DNA of 11,536 nt, from the NCBI GenBank assembly GCA_002502295.1, contig DANX01000097.1, forward strand, positions 1-11,536, given 5' to 3'. The stretch's first letter is position 1, and each line of letters opens with the position of its first letter. Positions 1 to 6,519 of the stretch are shown piece after piece. Origin of the DNA: Euryarchaeota archaeon UBA561 (GTDB lineage: Archaea; Thermoplasmatota; Poseidoniia; Poseidoniales; Poseidoniaceae). The position numbers and the translations under genes are program-made. Under the pieces are notes generated by a model that saw nothing but the letters and a program-made list of their open reading frames with translations, did no database searches and had not been told where the DNA came from.

Positions 1-36
1 TCGTCGTCGTCATCATCGTCATCGTCGTCATCGTCT
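1..36. repeat. GAY-codon trinucleotide tract encoding poly-Asp
   Basis: The plus strand is almost entirely TCG/TCA/TCT triplets, which read on the minus strand as consecutive GAC/GAT codons. They give 11 Asp in a row before the window ends. Mixing of GAC and GAT argues for selected acidic composition rather than a recent slippage expansion. The tract belongs to the cytoplasmic tail of the large surface protein and probably continues beyond the edge. Confidence 0.8.
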
Positions 37-3000
37 TCAGCTTCGGGTTCAACCTTCTTCTTTCGACGGCGCTCCTTGCGCTGGACCACGTTGATGGCGA
101 AGGGATCGTCCTCTTCTTCTTCGACCGCTGCTGTCTTGGTCTCTTCTTCCTTTTTCTCAGGAGATGAAGACGAGCTTCCGGTGCCGGTCACGGCGTCCAT
201 GTCAAGGTCTTGACTGGTGCCGATAAATTCGGCCATCCATGATTCGTCATCCTCCTCGTCGTCACCTCGTTTCTTCTTGGGGCCGGACATGCTGGTTCGG
301 ATGATCATCAGTGAGACGATGATGGCAAGCAAATTCACCACGGCAATCACCCATACGACAACGTAGGGTGGGTCGCTGTACGATGGCGTGATGGTCTCGG
401 GCTCAACGGGTGGTTTGAGCGCCTCTTCAAAGGAACACACCGTTGTACCGTCCAGTCGATTGCGGCAATAGTCAACGATGAACTCGACGTTCTTAGAAAC
501 CTCGTTGCCCGCTGCGTCCGTGGCTCGAACGCTCAGGCGATGAATGCCAGGCTCGAAGTTTCCAGCGGAGACTTCCATGTCAGCGGTCAATGACCGGTTG
601 TTATCGTCGGGGAATGTGATGCCCGTCAAATCCGACCAGGGGGTGGAAAGAGAAACACCCGTTGTGCCTCCGAAGTGGTAGGTGAAGCGGTACTGGAAGG
701 AGGTGATAACAACGTCGTCCTCCACGCCCACAAGAACGTTGATTTTGTTTCCGTAGAGGTACTTTGAACCGTCGTTAGAAGGCGTTGGAGAGAAGATGTC
801 AATGGACGGCAATCGAGCGTCGATGGAAAGGTGGTCCCAACTTTGATTCACTTCGTTGTTGGACTCGTCTTCCATTACGACGTAGATGGTCATGTCGCCT
901 GCGTTCGAGTTGGAGGAGATGCTGAAGTCGTAAGTGTACAGCGGTCCCAAGTCTGGATTGTTTCGGTTGTCGTTAAGCAAGGACAGAGGTTCATCATCGC
1001 CGGTAAGAACACCCCCATCCGAAGTGGTGATGTGAATGGTTGGCGTGGTCCCGAGGTCCTCGTTTATCTGGACGCGAAGGGTGTATTGTCCAGCGACAAG
1101 CGTGGTACTGTCGTACAGGATGCCTTCGTCATCAAAGACGGTCAGTTCGCCTTCTGGAAGCAACGTGTCTTCGGCCACCTTGAAGGCGTTTCCACCGAAT
1201 CCAGCAAAGATTTCGCCGTTGAAATTCCCAAATTCATCCGTGATGGTAACAGCGTACCAGACGTTCCGGTCAACGCTAGGGGGAATCGTAAACTCACGTG
1301 TGAGGGTGTCACTCACGGTGGAGGTGGCGTCAATGTCGCCAAGCACCAGTTCCCACCCATCGCTGTCGATGGTTGAGATGTCGTTTTCATCCTCGCCAAA
1401 GGGCTCACCGTAATGACGCCAAATTGAATAGGATTCGTTGTTCTCGTCCTCGTTGAACCACTCAAGGCTCACCTGGTTCAAGGAACCAACGGAAAAGGCG
1501 TTCTTGATACGTGGTGGGTTGGGCGCCCGCGTGTCCTCGAAGGGTACTTGGAAGTAATTCTGAACCAATCCCGTGTAGTGGTAGGGGCCGTTGACGTTCC
1601 CGTAGAGGGCTTCAGAGGTGACGAAGTAAAACGAGTTTGTACGGTACTCGTCCTCGGGCACCTCAACGTCAAAGGAACCGATACCGTCGCCAACCGTTCC
1701 GAGGTACATCATGGTTTGATTCTCAACGAATTGAGCGCCCGAAACGCGGTAGGTTGTGTGCCATATGTGGTAAATTTCCCCTTCGATACCGAGTTGATCG
1801 CTCCACGTGACGCGGGTGGTCCGGTCGCCAATAAATTCGGCATGGACGTTGGTTGGTTCAGCCACCCAACCGTAGAAGGCGTTCTCTTCGATGCCGTTGG
1901 TGCACCCATCACCGGTGGTATCGGTGTTGATGACACCAGTAACGTCAACGGTTACCACGCAGTAGTATGAGAAACCAAGGAAACCTTGGCTCACTTGCAC
2001 TTCGTACGAATTGATGCCTTCGAGGATGCCTTCAACCAACAAGGCCACGTCGTTTCGAAGAATGGTGGTGAACGGTTGGTCCGAGCGATAAACACGGTAG
2101 GTTTCACCTGTTTCACCTGCGACATCGCCCCAAGTGATGGTTGTCGTGCCCGACCCGTCTGCGTTGGGGAGGAAATTGGCTGAGAGCAAAATTGGTTGGT
2201 CGGGTGGACGGTTATCTTCCACAACGGGTTCGCTCATCGTGTTCTGTCCGACGAAGCGAATGTCCTCGTAATTCTCTCCCAATTCGGTGTAGTTTGGTAG
2301 AAGATAGGTGATCGAATAGTAGCTGTTGCGCTGCGTGTTGGGAGCGATGGTGACCGTATAGGATGTGTCAGTGGCATTCAGCGTTGCGATGGGCGTCTCT
2401 TGTGCAAGGAGGTACGAACCAAGTTCTCGGGTGATTTGGTAATCGGTTCGCCAAACTCGAATCTGCAGGGCGTCAGGTCCTGTGCTTGGAAGAATGTTGT
2501 TGATGGAGTTGTAGTTCAACCAGTTGAGGTGGGTTTGGCTCTCAGCAGCATCAAACTCCACGGAGATGATGAATGGGGTGTTGACGCTGCGGGTGATTTC
2601 GACAACGGGATCGTAGATGTGTGAACCGTTGAAAAGGAGTTCAGCCGCCTCGGTACCGTTGGACAGCATGGTCGTAATGGCGTAGTAGAACGAACCGTTG
2701 GTGCCTGGCTCAACGGGGAAGGCGACGGTATGGCCCGGGTGCGTCCCGCCTTGACAGTTGAACGGGTTACCGCCAGCATCGCCTGCGTCACAGGCGTCAA
2801 CTTCAGCAAAGTGATCAACGGTGTTAAGATTTGTAGCGGTGATTGGAGATGAGTGCCGGTAAAGCATGTAGGTGGCACTGAACAAGCCGTTCAGTTCTGC
2901 GCCACCCGTCGCGATGTTTTCCCATGTGATCATGGTCGTCTCGGATACGTCATCAAAAACGGCGAGAATGTTCTGTGCTTGCAAGTTTGCTGGATCTCCT

Positions 3001-3095
3001 TCGCTGTCCGCAGAGGCAGGGCTCAGCGGTGCCAAGGCAAGAAGCATGACTGCGGTAAGGATAACGGCGCGCAGACCACCGTTTTGTTCAGCCAT
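1..3095 (-). CDS. Large secreted, membrane-anchored fibronectin-III-like repeat protein (C-terminus cut by window edge)
   Basis: The frame is open from ATG at 3095 to base 1 (about 1031 visible codons), so the C-terminus is missing. Residues 1-29 look like a Sec signal peptide: a short charged start, a hydrophobic core, then S-A-S-A before an acidic mature start. The ectodomain holds at least four FN3-like units, recognised by a W (T-W-E, T-W-G-D, T-W-S-D, L-E-W-F) followed by a Y-x-[VIL]-[YW]-[RH] strand, near residues 57, 320, 430 and 540. A later Ig-like unit contains D-A-A-G-N (about 860). One hydrophobic helix lies near residues 910-932. The cytoplasmic tail has mixed acidic stretches, an R/K cluster and a run of 11 Asp at the edge. 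In-frame ATGs at 3110 and 3107 are alternative starts; no strong Shine-Dalgarno separates them. Adhesion or surface display is inferred from architecture; the substrate is unknown. Confidence 0.85.
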   Translation of the reverse strand, partial: MAEQNGGLRAVILTAVMLLALAPLSPASADSEGDPANLQAQNILAVFDDVSETTMITWENIATGGAELNGLFSATYMLYRHSSPITATNLNTVDHFAEVDACDAGDAGGNPFNCQGGTHPGHTVAFPVEPGTNGSFYYAITTMLSNGTEAAELLFNGSHIYDPVVEITRSVNTPFIISVEFDAAESQTHLNWLNYNSINNILPSTGPDALQIRVWRTDYQITRELGSYLLAQETPIATLNATDTSYTVTIAPNTQRNSYYSITYLLPNYTELGENYEDIRFVGQNTMSEPVVEDNRPPDQPILLSANFLPNADGSGTTTITWGDVAGETGETYRVYRSDQPFTTILRNDVALLVEGILEGINSYEVQVSQGFLGFSYYCVVTVDVTGVINTDTTGDGCTNGIEENAFYGWVAEPTNVHAEFIGDRTTRVTWSDQLGIEGEIYHIWHTTYRVSGAQFVENQTMMYLGTVGDGIGSFDVEVPEDEYRTNSFYFVTSEALYGNVNGPYHYTGLVQNYFQVPFEDTRAPNPPRIKNAFSVGSLNQVSLEWFNEDENNESYSIWRHYGEPFGEDENDISTIDSDGWELVLGDIDATSTVSDTLTREFTIPPSVDRNVWYAVTITDEFGNFNGEIFAGFGGNAFKVAEDTLLPEGELTVFDDEGILYDSTTLVAGQYTLRVQINEDLGTTPTIHITTSDGGVLTGDDEPLSLLNDNRNNPDLGPLYTYDFSISSNSNAGDMTIYVVMEDESNNEVNQSWDHLSIDARLPSIDIFSPTPSNDGSKYLYGNKINVLVGVEDDVVITSFQYRFTYHFGGTTGVSLSTPWSDLTGITFPDDNNRSLTADMEVSAGNFEPGIHRLSVRATDAAGNEVSKNVEFIVDYCRNRLDGTTVCSFEEALKPPVEPETITPSYSDPPYVVVWVIAVVNLLAIIVSLMIIRTSMSGPKKKRGDDEEDDESWMAEFIGTSQDLDMDAVTGTGSSSSSPEKKEEETKTAAVEEEEDDPFAINVVQRKERRRKKKVEPEAEDDDDDDDDDDD

Positions 3096-3114
3096 TGGGC
3101 TACCCATCATTCCA

Positions 3115-3146
3115 TATGTCGCCTTCGTCCGTTATGACTATGTCGC
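3115..3146. repeat. 8-bp direct repeat TATGTCGC upstream of the large surface-protein gene
   Basis: TATGTCGC occurs at 3115-3122 and again at 3139-3146, 24 bp apart start to start, within the 105-base gap between the CDP-alcohol phosphotransferase stop and the surface-protein start. The first copy is followed by CTTC and the second by TTC, so similarity extends slightly. Position just upstream of a start codon would suit a regulator site, but two 8-mers can arise by chance and no clear TATA box was identified here. Confidence 0.3.
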
Positions 3147-3200
3147 TTCAACAAGCCAAAAACAGGCTATCACTGGACCGAAGTGGGTTCGCCACCGAGT

Positions 3201-3911
3201 TCAGGGACCGGTCGGATTTTTGGGCTCAGGCTGAGGCAAGGGGTCCTCAGCATCAAGCCGTTGAATCTCACCTTTGGCCTGCATGAAACGGACGCTGAAC
3301 GTCCAAAGGCCCCCCAGAGCGGAAATGAACACTACGAGGCTTAGGGGATTCACAGGAATATGGCCAAACCATCCAGGGTAGGTTGCGTCGATGGACCACC
3401 CGGCTAGCAGCATTATTCCCATCACGACAAGCGAGAGCAGGGTCAACACCGTTCGGTCCGCTCGGGAAAACCCGCGATAATTCCTCGAGCCAGCCACGGC
3501 TTGAGCTTGCGTCCCCATGTAAGAGCCCATCAACGTCAGAAAGGCAGCAGCAAAGCCGAGGGTCATGTCGCCGACAAAAACGGAAGCGCTGATGCAAACC
3601 ACCCAGACTCCGTCAAGCACCCGGTCAATGGTGTGGTCGAGGTAGTCCCCCCAACGGGTCACTTCCCCCTTTGCCCGAGCCAAGGAACCGTCAAGGCCAT
3701 CGAAAATCATCGCCAATCCAATGCTAAGCGCACCGGCAAGAAGCCACCATCCACCGGCTGATTCATCGGGCGCATAGGTTGCCATGAGGCCACCTGCAAC
3801 GCCAAAGGGCAGAGCCATCCAGGTCACCGTGGCAGGCGAGAAGGAGGAAAAGGCATTCAGCACCGGTTGGAGCCACGCTTCCCATCGACGTCTCATTTTC
3901 TCAAGGGCCAT
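3201..3911 (-). CDS. CDP-alcohol phosphatidyltransferase family protein (archaeal polar-lipid headgroup synthase)
   Basis: This 236-residue integral membrane enzyme carries the full family signature D71-x2-D74-G75-x2-A78-R79-x8-G88-x3-D92-x3-D96. The four Asp coordinate the metals used to transfer a phosphatidyl-type group from a CDP-activated lipid to an alcohol with release of CMP. Hydrophobic segments near residues 28-47, 54-70, 100-125, 153-172 and 186-205 fit the usual six-helix fold; the C-terminus is soluble and Pro-rich. In archaea the lipid would be CDP-archaeol. The acceptor (inositol phosphate, glycerol phosphate or serine) cannot be read from the motif, so archaetidylinositol phosphate synthase is only one option. 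It lies 48 bases downstream of the AK6-like kinase, probably cotranscribed. GGTGG sits 8 nt before the ATG, and part of it can pair in a small hairpin. Confidence 0.88.
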   Translation of the reverse strand: MALEKMRRRWEAWLQPVLNAFSSFSPATVTWMALPFGVAGGLMATYAPDESAGGWWLLAGALSIGLAMIFDGLDGSLARAKGEVTRWGDYLDHTIDRVLDGVWVVCISASVFVGDMTLGFAAAFLTLMGSYMGTQAQAVAGSRNYRGFSRADRTVLTLLSLVVMGIMLLAGWSIDATYPGWFGHIPVNPLSLVVFISALGGLWTFSVRFMQAKGEIQRLDAEDPLPQPEPKNPTGP

Positions 3912-3919
3912 GGCTTAAC

Positions 3920-3935
3920 CACCCCCGAGAGGGTG
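3920..3935. other. Small hairpin over the ribosome-binding region of the CDP-alcohol phosphotransferase gene
   Basis: CACCC at 3920-3924 pairs with GGGTG at 3931-3935 around a six-base loop. On the minus-strand transcript the distal arm includes GGTG directly ahead of the ATG at 3911, so the fold could mask a Shine-Dalgarno-like GGTGG. Five G/C-rich pairs make it plausible but short; function is inference. Confidence 0.3.
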
Positions 3936-3959
3936 TTATGGTTTGTGGAGGGCCGTGGC

Positions 3960-4511
3960 TCAATTCTGCGATTCGCCAAGCCAGTCAATGGCCTCGGACG
4001 CTTGCTGATGCAATTCCTGCGAGGGTAGACCGTCGATGAACCACGCATCGATGGCCTCGCCAAGAGCCTCAATGGTCATGGAAGCGGTGTCAAATTCAGC
4101 AACGGGGAGCTCGATTTCAAATTCCAAAAGTTCAGCCCAGTGGCCGCTGGTCATCTCCCACTCGACATTGGCCCTGATCTTGTCTTCGTTGTAGTTGCGT
4201 TGAAGGAGACGCGCTCGAAGGGTCGATGGCGGACAACGCAAGAGCACGATGCCGTCCACTTCCAGGAAATGAGCAAGGTGGCCGTCCACCAAATACCGAC
4301 CCGTTTTTGGCGCATCCCACGCCTCAGCAAGGCGATGGATGTCAATGGGCGCAGCACCGTCTCGAGGGTCAACCGCCTCCAAACATCCGTGCTCGGACGC
4401 TAAATCGGCCAGCGAGAGCACCTTCCAGCCCAATTCAGCCAGGGCCTCACACGCAGAGGTTTTGCCGGTACCGGGCGTACCCGACACGGCGAGCACGCAC
4501 GCCTCCTTCAT
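3960..4511 (-). CDS. AK6/Fap7-type adenylate kinase / NTPase (COG1936-like)
   Basis: This 183-residue P-loop kinase begins almost at once with the Walker A G-T-P-G-T-G-K-T at residues 11-18, as in AK6/Fap7 proteins and unlike the longer canonical adenylate kinases. A V-D-G-H motif at 75-78 corresponds to the family's V-D-x-H segment, and a LID-like stretch follows, R-N-Y-N-E-D-K-I-R-x-N-V (105-116), matching the family R-x-Y-x-x-x-K-x-x-x-N pattern. Family members bind adenine nucleotides and, in eukaryotes and some archaea, act with ribosomal protein uS11 (Rps14) in small-subunit maturation. That role here is inference. The last 30 residues extend beyond the typical archaeal core. It shares a 102-base divergent region with the TPR-like gene and precedes the lipid synthase. 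A TATA-like TTTATTG (minus strand) is centred 27 bases before the ATG, which would give a nearly leaderless mRNA. Confidence 0.87.
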   Translation of the reverse strand: MKEACVLAVSGTPGTGKTSACEALAELGWKVLSLADLASEHGCLEAVDPRDGAAPIDIHRLAEAWDAPKTGRYLVDGHLAHFLEVDGIVLLRCPPSTLRARLLQRNYNEDKIRANVEWEMTSGHWAELLEFEIELPVAEFDTASMTIEALGEAIDAWFIDGLPSQELHQQASEAIDWLGESQN

Positions 4512-4534
4512 GCCTCTACCGTGAGGCCGATGGT

Positions 4535-4541
4535 CAATAAA
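4535..4541 (-). promoter_or_regulatory. Candidate TATA box for the AK6-like gene
   Basis: Reading on the minus strand, TTTATTG is centred at 4538, 27 bases before the ATG at 4511. That is the usual distance between an archaeal TATA box and transcription start, so the transcript would begin at or near the start codon. The call rests on one AT-rich heptamer in a GC-rich setting. Confidence 0.4.
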
Positions 4542-4598
4542 CGAAGGAGGTTCCTCTTGAGACTGAACATCAAAGGCATCATAGCCTCGGTCGTGGTC

Positions 4599-4604
4599 AG
4601 GAGG
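4599..4604 (+). promoter_or_regulatory. Shine-Dalgarno AGGAGG that decides the start at 4614
   Basis: A perfect AGGAGG lies nine bases before the ATG at 4614. A second AAGGAGG at 4544-4550 precedes an in-frame TTG at 4557 by six bases, and the longest open frame begins with GTG at 4521. ATG plus full Shine-Dalgarno makes 4614 the best choice; the upstream segment codes for an unusually basic stretch unlike the rest of the protein. Confidence 0.6.
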
Positions 4605-4613
4605 AACGGTAGC

Positions 4614-5363
4614 ATGTTCGGGATGCAGGACCCCTCACAAACCTTGCAGCAGATTGAGCGCTACATGGCCGAAGGTCGATTGGAACTTTCAGAAGTGATG
4701 GCCACGCAATTCTGTGACATGATGTTAGCGAAGAAAAAACGGGAGCCACAACAGCAGATTTTCCTTCTCAAAGGGCTACGTCTGATGTGTGATGTTTACC
4801 TTCTCCGCAACAAAGCCGAGCAGAGCATGGCCAGCATCAAACGCATGCATGGCGAACGAAAAGCCTTGGTCAAAATTCTCCAAAAACATGCTCCTCAAAT
4901 GCTGAACGCCATGCAGCCTGAGCACGAAGACCATCTACGGGCTGGCCGACTGTATGCCGCAGCAGGCAAACATCGGGCTGCTTCCAAGTCATTTGCAAAA
5001 TGCGAGAAACTCTCACCAGGCCATCTCGCGGCGGCTCATACGGCGGTGGATACGATGCCGACAAAAGCCCATGTTGAGCGGTTTCTCAACGCGATTACCG
5101 CCGCCGGAGACGTCATCCAAGCCAACGGACACTTCCAATTGGAACCCCGAGGATCTCCTGCCGTCTTGCTGGACACCGTCGTTGCCACCTTGCGGACGGC
5201 GAGCGCACGGGTTCCAAGCCACGGTGAACGATGCCAAACTGAACAAGCGCGCTTGGAAGGGCAGCGCTCAGCCATCATCGCAGGAGAACAAGCGGCCAAT
5301 GCACGGTTGCAATCGGCGTTGGACAGTCTGCAGCCAAAGCACGACTACTACCAGTACGGATGA
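4614..5363 (+). CDS. TPR-like all-helical protein of unknown function
   Basis: The 249-residue product has no signal peptide or membrane segment. It is predicted by eye to be almost fully helical. The stretch H-L-R-A-G-R-L-Y-A-A-A-G-K-H-R-A-A-S-K-S (starting about residue 105) has the small/aromatic spacing of a tetratricopeptide helix pair, and the next A-K-C-E-K-L-S-P-G looks like the end of a TPR unit. The N-terminal half is Met/Lys/Gln-rich, and the C-terminal 60 residues look like a coiled coil (A-R-L-E-G-Q-R-S, A-N-A-R-L-Q-S-A-L-D). TPR proteins are scaffolds, so a partner cannot be named. It diverges from the AK6-like kinase and its TGA stop touches the 3' CCA of the convergent initiator tRNA gene, leaving no spacer. 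Starts further upstream (4521 GTG, 4557 TTG) or at 4623 are possible. Confidence 0.75.
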   Translation: MFGMQDPSQTLQQIERYMAEGRLELSEVMATQFCDMMLAKKKREPQQQIFLLKGLRLMCDVYLLRNKAEQSMASIKRMHGERKALVKILQKHAPQMLNAMQPEHEDHLRAGRLYAAAGKHRAASKSFAKCEKLSPGHLAAAHTAVDTMPTKAHVERFLNAITAAGDVIQANGHFQLEPRGSPAVLLDTVVATLRTASARVPSHGERCQTEQARLEGQRSAIIAGEQAANARLQSALDSLQPKHDYYQYG

Positions 5364-5441
5364 TGGTAGCGAGGGATGGATTTGAACCATCGATCTCCGG
5401 GTTATGAGCCCGACGGGATATCCAGACTACCCCACCTCGCT
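5364..5441 (-). tRNA. Initiator tRNA-Met (CAT anticodon), CCA encoded
   Basis: Read on the minus strand, the acceptor arm AGCGAGG pairs fully with CCTCGCT, followed by discriminator A and an encoded CCA (5366-5364). The anticodon stem TCGGG/CCCGG encloses loop CTCATAA, giving anticodon CAT, and the T arm GATGG-TTCAAAT-CCATC is canonical. Three hallmarks mark an initiator rather than an elongator or Ile2 tRNA: an A1-T72 first pair as in archaeal and eukaryotic initiators, three consecutive G-C pairs below the anticodon loop, and no visible intron. A TATA-like element sits 27 bases upstream. The 3' end abuts the stop codon of the convergent TPR-like gene. The variable loop is short, as expected. 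Confidence 0.93.
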
Positions 5442-5464
5442 AGCCCTACCGCCAAGGTTCACCG

Positions 5465-5472
5465 TTTTCAAA
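5465..5472 (-). promoter_or_regulatory. Candidate TATA box for the initiator tRNA gene
   Basis: On the minus strand TTTGAAAA is centred about 27 bases before the tRNA 5' end at 5441, the standard archaeal TATA distance, and is preceded by a purine-rich GG that could serve as BRE. Weak consensus, but the spacing is exact. Confidence 0.4.
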
Positions 5473-5508
5473 CCACCGTCTGCACCCCATCATGAAAATG
5501 GGTGGTTT
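5470..5508. repeat. Inverted repeat AAACCACC/GGTGGTTT in the tRNA-lipoprotein divergent region
   Basis: AAACCACC at 5470-5477 is matched by its exact reverse complement GGTGGTTT at 5501-5508. Inside it CCCAT (5486-5490) faces ATGGG (5498-5502) around CATGAAA, so two alternative pairings compete. The element lies between the tRNA's TATA-like box and the ATG of the lipoprotein at 5536, where a dyad-binding regulator could act on either promoter. It could equally be an mRNA 5' hairpin. No second copy was found. Confidence 0.35.
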
Positions 5509-5535
5509 CATGAGGTGGAGGCCCCTACCCAGTCC

Positions 5536-6372
5536 ATGCGAGCCGTTCACGCCAAGGCGTTGACCGTTCTCGTCGTTCTGCTGTGCGGTTCACTCGCAGG
5601 ATGCCTCAGTGGAGAAGAATCGGATCGTGAAAAGAATCCGATTACAATGAACGTTCACTACGATGAAACCTCAGGGACGATCATCGAGCGGATTCAAAAT
5701 GGTGCAACGATCTCACAAACCGGCGTTGAATTGTCGTTTGACTTTGCTCGTGTCGCCTCAAACGCTGGTAACATGAAGACCTTCACCCTCGACCCAGGCG
5801 ACGACGAGGACGGGTCAAACACCGTTTCTGTGAACGCCAACGAGCAGGCTGAACTTTCCTACACTTACCACACCCACGGGTTGTTCACCGTCGTTCTCTC
5901 AGCCGTTGATGAAAGCGAAAACGAGGCGTCCATGAGCCTCACAATCCGAATTGACAAAGAAGTTGATTGGACGCAAACGAACACCGACGAGCCCGATTCA
6001 ATGGTGATCTCCACAACCCCGGACTGTGCGTGCCCGAGTCCTGAACGCATCGTCATCGACTCAACCATCACGAATCCATCTGGTGTTTTCGGGGGAACGC
6101 CCGTGACAGCGACATGGCATCTTGTCAATCCAGACGGAGAGGAGCAGGCCTTCCATACCGAACAAATTGGGGACGGACAAGAAGCCTCATGGAACCACGA
6201 CCAGTTCAACATTGACGAAGGCGACTGGGCCCTCAATGTGACCGTTGATTCAGGGAACGACTCACTCAATTTACACCACATCGTGGTCATCACCTACGAA
6301 ACGAATGAATCGGAACCAAACCCGTTGGCATCGGAGGCCACGGAGCGAGAAGAAGATTCACTTTCACATTGA
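5536..6372 (+). CDS. Secreted lipoprotein with PKD-like domain
   Basis: The frame is open from 5404, but the first part would overlap the tRNA. ATG at 5536 starts a classic lipoprotein signal: M-R-A-V-H-A-K, a Leu/Val-rich core and the lipobox L-A-G-C with Cys23 as lipidated residue. The mature protein (about 256 residues) is acidic with no further membrane segment. Roughly residues 36-140 resemble a PKD/Ig beta-sandwich: a proline-free strand pattern, D-P-G-D-D-E-D-G, then Y-x-Y-H-T-H-G-x-[FY]-T-V-V-L-S-A-V-D, the family's 'G.Y.V.L.V.D' ending. A second beta-rich domain follows, with a C-A-C pair near residues 164-166 and two Trp-containing strands. The C-terminus is a Ser/Glu-rich tail. Surface exposure follows from the lipobox; function is unknown. 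GGTGGAG lies 15 bases before the ATG, longer than optimal. Confidence 0.8.
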   Translation: MRAVHAKALTVLVVLLCGSLAGCLSGEESDREKNPITMNVHYDETSGTIIERIQNGATISQTGVELSFDFARVASNAGNMKTFTLDPGDDEDGSNTVSVNANEQAELSYTYHTHGLFTVVLSAVDESENEASMSLTIRIDKEVDWTQTNTDEPDSMVISTTPDCACPSPERIVIDSTITNPSGVFGGTPVTATWHLVNPDGEEQAFHTEQIGDGQEASWNHDQFNIDEGDWALNVTVDSGNDSLNLHHIVVITYETNESEPNPLASEATEREEDSLSH

Positions 6373-6414
6373 TGAAACTGAAACGAAAAGTGAAATTAAA
6401 AGGCCACTGCGGCA

Positions 6415-6421
6415 TTTTTTT
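6415..6421 (+). terminator. U-rich terminator after the lipoprotein gene
   Basis: Seven consecutive T begin 43 bases past the lipoprotein stop, right after a weak GCC/GGC hairpin. Archaeal RNA polymerase can terminate at oligo-T tracts without a strong stem, so this is a likely 3' end that separates the lipoprotein from radA. Confidence 0.5.
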
Positions 6422-6425
6422 CAAT

Positions 6426-6445
6426 GGAATTTATCGGAATTTACC
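6426..6445. repeat. Tandem 10-bp repeat GGAATTTAYC x2 upstream of radA
   Basis: GGAATTTATC (6426-6435) is followed directly by GGAATTTACC (6436-6445) and then a further GGA. The 10-bp period is close to one helical turn, so a protein would see both copies on the same face. It lies 75-94 bases before the radA ATG. TTTAT/TTTAC within the units could also act as TATA elements. Confidence 0.45.
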
Positions 6446-6471
6446 GGACGATGTTTCATTGCCGTCCTTCG

Positions 6472-6488
6472 TTTCTTCATATACGGAA
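6472..6488 (+). promoter_or_regulatory. Candidate radA core promoter
   Basis: The 147-base gap before radA is AT-rich. TTCATATACGG around 6475-6486 would place transcription start near 6508 and leave a leader of about a dozen bases ending GGGATGAACC before the ATG at 6520. An alternative box is the AATTTAT of the tandem repeat upstream. There is no strong Shine-Dalgarno, which fits a short leader. Confidence 0.3.
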
Positions 6489-6519
6489 GTACACCCACAT
6501 CGGGTTGAAGGGATGAACC

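Noticed and set aside
831..2183. Several plus-strand open frames of 65-181 codons opposite the large surface-protein gene
   Set aside because: The minus frame is continuous with a signal peptide, FN3-like repeats and membrane helix. The plus frames have no recognisable domain and are explained by antisense reading of a gene with strong third-position bias.
3154..3168. AGCC/GGCT mini-hairpin with A-rich loop downstream of the CDP-alcohol phosphotransferase gene
   Set aside because: Only four base pairs and the T run is in the loop rather than after the stem, so it does not make a convincing terminator.
5404..5535. Upstream extension of the lipoprotein frame starting at 5404
   Set aside because: It would begin inside the initiator tRNA gene and place 44 unrelated residues before an otherwise perfect lipoprotein signal peptide at 5536.
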